From an uncultured Clostridium sp. (GTDB lineage Bacteria; Bacillota; Clostridia; Clostridiales; Clostridiaceae): a stretch of DNA of 5,415 nt. The stretch spans positions 1-5,415 of the forward strand of contig CAMNZV010000128.1 of the NCBI GenBank assembly GCA_946575275.1, in the 5' to 3' direction. The position numbers and the translations under genes are program-made. The notes below the pieces were generated by a model. That model was given only the letters and a program-made list of their open reading frames with translations. It was not told where the DNA came from and searched no databases. Shown in pieces: positions 4,613 to 5,415 of the stretch (positions are counted from its first letter, which is position 1; the number at the start of each line of letters is the position of its first letter).

Positions 4613-5415
4613 TTCACATCACTCCCTTTTAATGTTGGTACTACATGAGTATCTTTCTTACTATAGTGTATATAAAATCTATTCGTTTCAGTTAATTCGC
4701 CAGTTTCATTATTTATATTAATCCCTATAACTTTATCCGCTAAAATTAACTCTTTACTTTCTACATCACCTTTTCTAGTTAATTCAAATATTCCTGTACC
4801 TGCATATTTGTTTATTAAGTCTTGTGCTTCTTCTAAAGATATAGTTAAATAACTTCTACCATTTATATAATTATTATGTCCTAAAATATGCTTACCTTGT
4901 TTTCCTGGTGCTATTTCTTTTGGTTGCTTATCAGATTTTATAAATTTTCTATATTCTTCTATTTTACTCTCTTTATGTGCTTTTTTCAATGTTTCTTCAT
5001 GCACTTTTAACTTTTTGTTAGTTATTCCTTGTCCTGGTTCTTCTCTGTTATAATATCTTCTAAGAACATTATTGTTATCTAAATGATCCCTTAATGTCTT
5101 TTCTAAATCTTTAACTTTATTACGTGCTTTTTGTTGACTATCTAAATCTAATGTTCCAGCTTCAATTCTTTTCTGCTTTCTTATTTGTCTTTCTAATGCT
5201 CTTTGCTTTTGTTCTGCTTCATATGTCTTAATAGCTTCCCTACCATCTGGTACTTTGGGAAGCGTTGTTATACCTTCAAAATAAGTTATTAATGCATGAT
5301 GGCAATTAGGGTGAAGTAGTTGTTTTTCTATTGCTTCACTTACTAATTTATATTTACTCTTATATTCTTCTATATACTCTTTACTAGGATGGCTAAAAAC
5401 ATCATCTATTAATAC
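4609..5415 (-). CDS. phage minor capsid protein 2, C-terminal part, with polymorphic-toxin-50-like domain
   Basis: The frame is open from the right edge for 268 codons; the N-terminus lies outside. Residues 24-52 (KLVSEAIEKQLLHPNCHHAL, then ITYFEG) match the conserved end of phage minor capsid protein 2, which sits at the portal vertex. Residues 59-112 form a highly charged coiled coil (KTYEAEQKQRALERQIRKQK and on). Residues 171-262 match the toxin-50 (Ntox50) domain: KQGKHILGHNNYINGRSYLT, KYAGTGIFEL, then NRFYIHYSKKDTHVVP, with His176, His250 and His257 as candidate active-site residues. From memory that domain is a predicted RNase of polymorphic toxins, but it is also widely fused to phage minor capsid proteins. 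The GTG at 5002-5004 is not the start: it has no ribosome binding site and upstream homology continues in frame. The TGA stop overlaps the LSm-like gene's TTG. Confidence 0.8.
   Translation of the reverse strand, partial: VLIDDVFSHPSKEYIEEYKSKYKLVSEAIEKQLLHPNCHHALITYFEGITTLPKVPDGREAIKTYEAEQKQRALERQIRKQKRIEAGTLDLDSQQKARNKVKDLEKTLRDHLDNNNVLRRYYNREEPGQGITNKKLKVHEETLKKAHKESKIEEYRKFIKSDKQPKEIAPGKQGKHILGHNNYINGRSYLTISLEEAQDLINKYAGTGIFELTRKGDVESKELILADKVIGININNETGELTETNRFYIHYSKKDTHVVPTLKGSDVN

Noticed and set aside
4449..4721. 90-codon plus-strand ORF
   Set aside because: It is antisense to the LSm-like gene and the toxin-domain end, both supported by homology and by coupled starts. Its leucine/serine richness is the mirror of AT-rich coding DNA.
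4609..5004. Separate 131-residue gene starting at the GTG at 5002-5004
   Set aside because: There is no ribosome binding site, and the same frame continues open to the right edge with minor capsid protein features, so this is the C-terminal part of a larger protein.

Overview
The window is very AT-rich. Every credible gene lies on the minus strand, with strong AGGAGG-type ribosome binding sites and frequent TTG/GTG starts. This fits a low-GC Firmicute, most likely a Clostridium or close relative. The right half is a decaying prophage head-gene module. The left end holds a small group of membrane and surface protease genes.

Right to left (the direction of transcription), positions 5415 to 4061 carry three genes with open frames. 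They are the C-terminal part of a phage minor capsid protein ending in a polymorphic-toxin-50-like domain, a 65-residue LSm-like protein that overlaps it, and a DUF6275-type protein closed by a terminator. From 3966 to 2484 the order is scrambled and the genes are broken. The 5' third of a capsid scaffold gene (two stop codons) runs directly into the 3' part of an SPP1-gp7-like head morphogenesis gene (three stop codons). A 51-residue phage protein and a Tad2-like (DUF2829) anti-Thoeris protein whose expected ATG start reads ATA follow. A perfect 34-bp direct repeat marks a Tad2-to-scaffold boundary at both ends of this block. My reading is that two related head modules were present in tandem and collapsed by deletion.

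From 2484 leftward the phage signal fades. A short frameshifted coding scrap is followed by an S41-family lipoprotein peptidase, a translationally linked 45-residue membrane peptide, about 450 bases without an intact gene, and the start of an M50-type HEAGH membrane metallopeptidase cut by the window edge. An extracytoplasmic serine protease, a tiny membrane protein and an intramembrane protease side by side suggest a peptide-processing or signalling cassette. That function is inferred.

A hairpin-plus-leader element occurs three times (near 482-509, 2763-2816 and 4359-4413). Its stem is preserved by wobble changes, and it sits between genes just ahead of the next ribosome binding site. The left copy is preceded by what looks like the last codons of another LSm-like gene, so phage-derived DNA probably also lies between the two protease genes.
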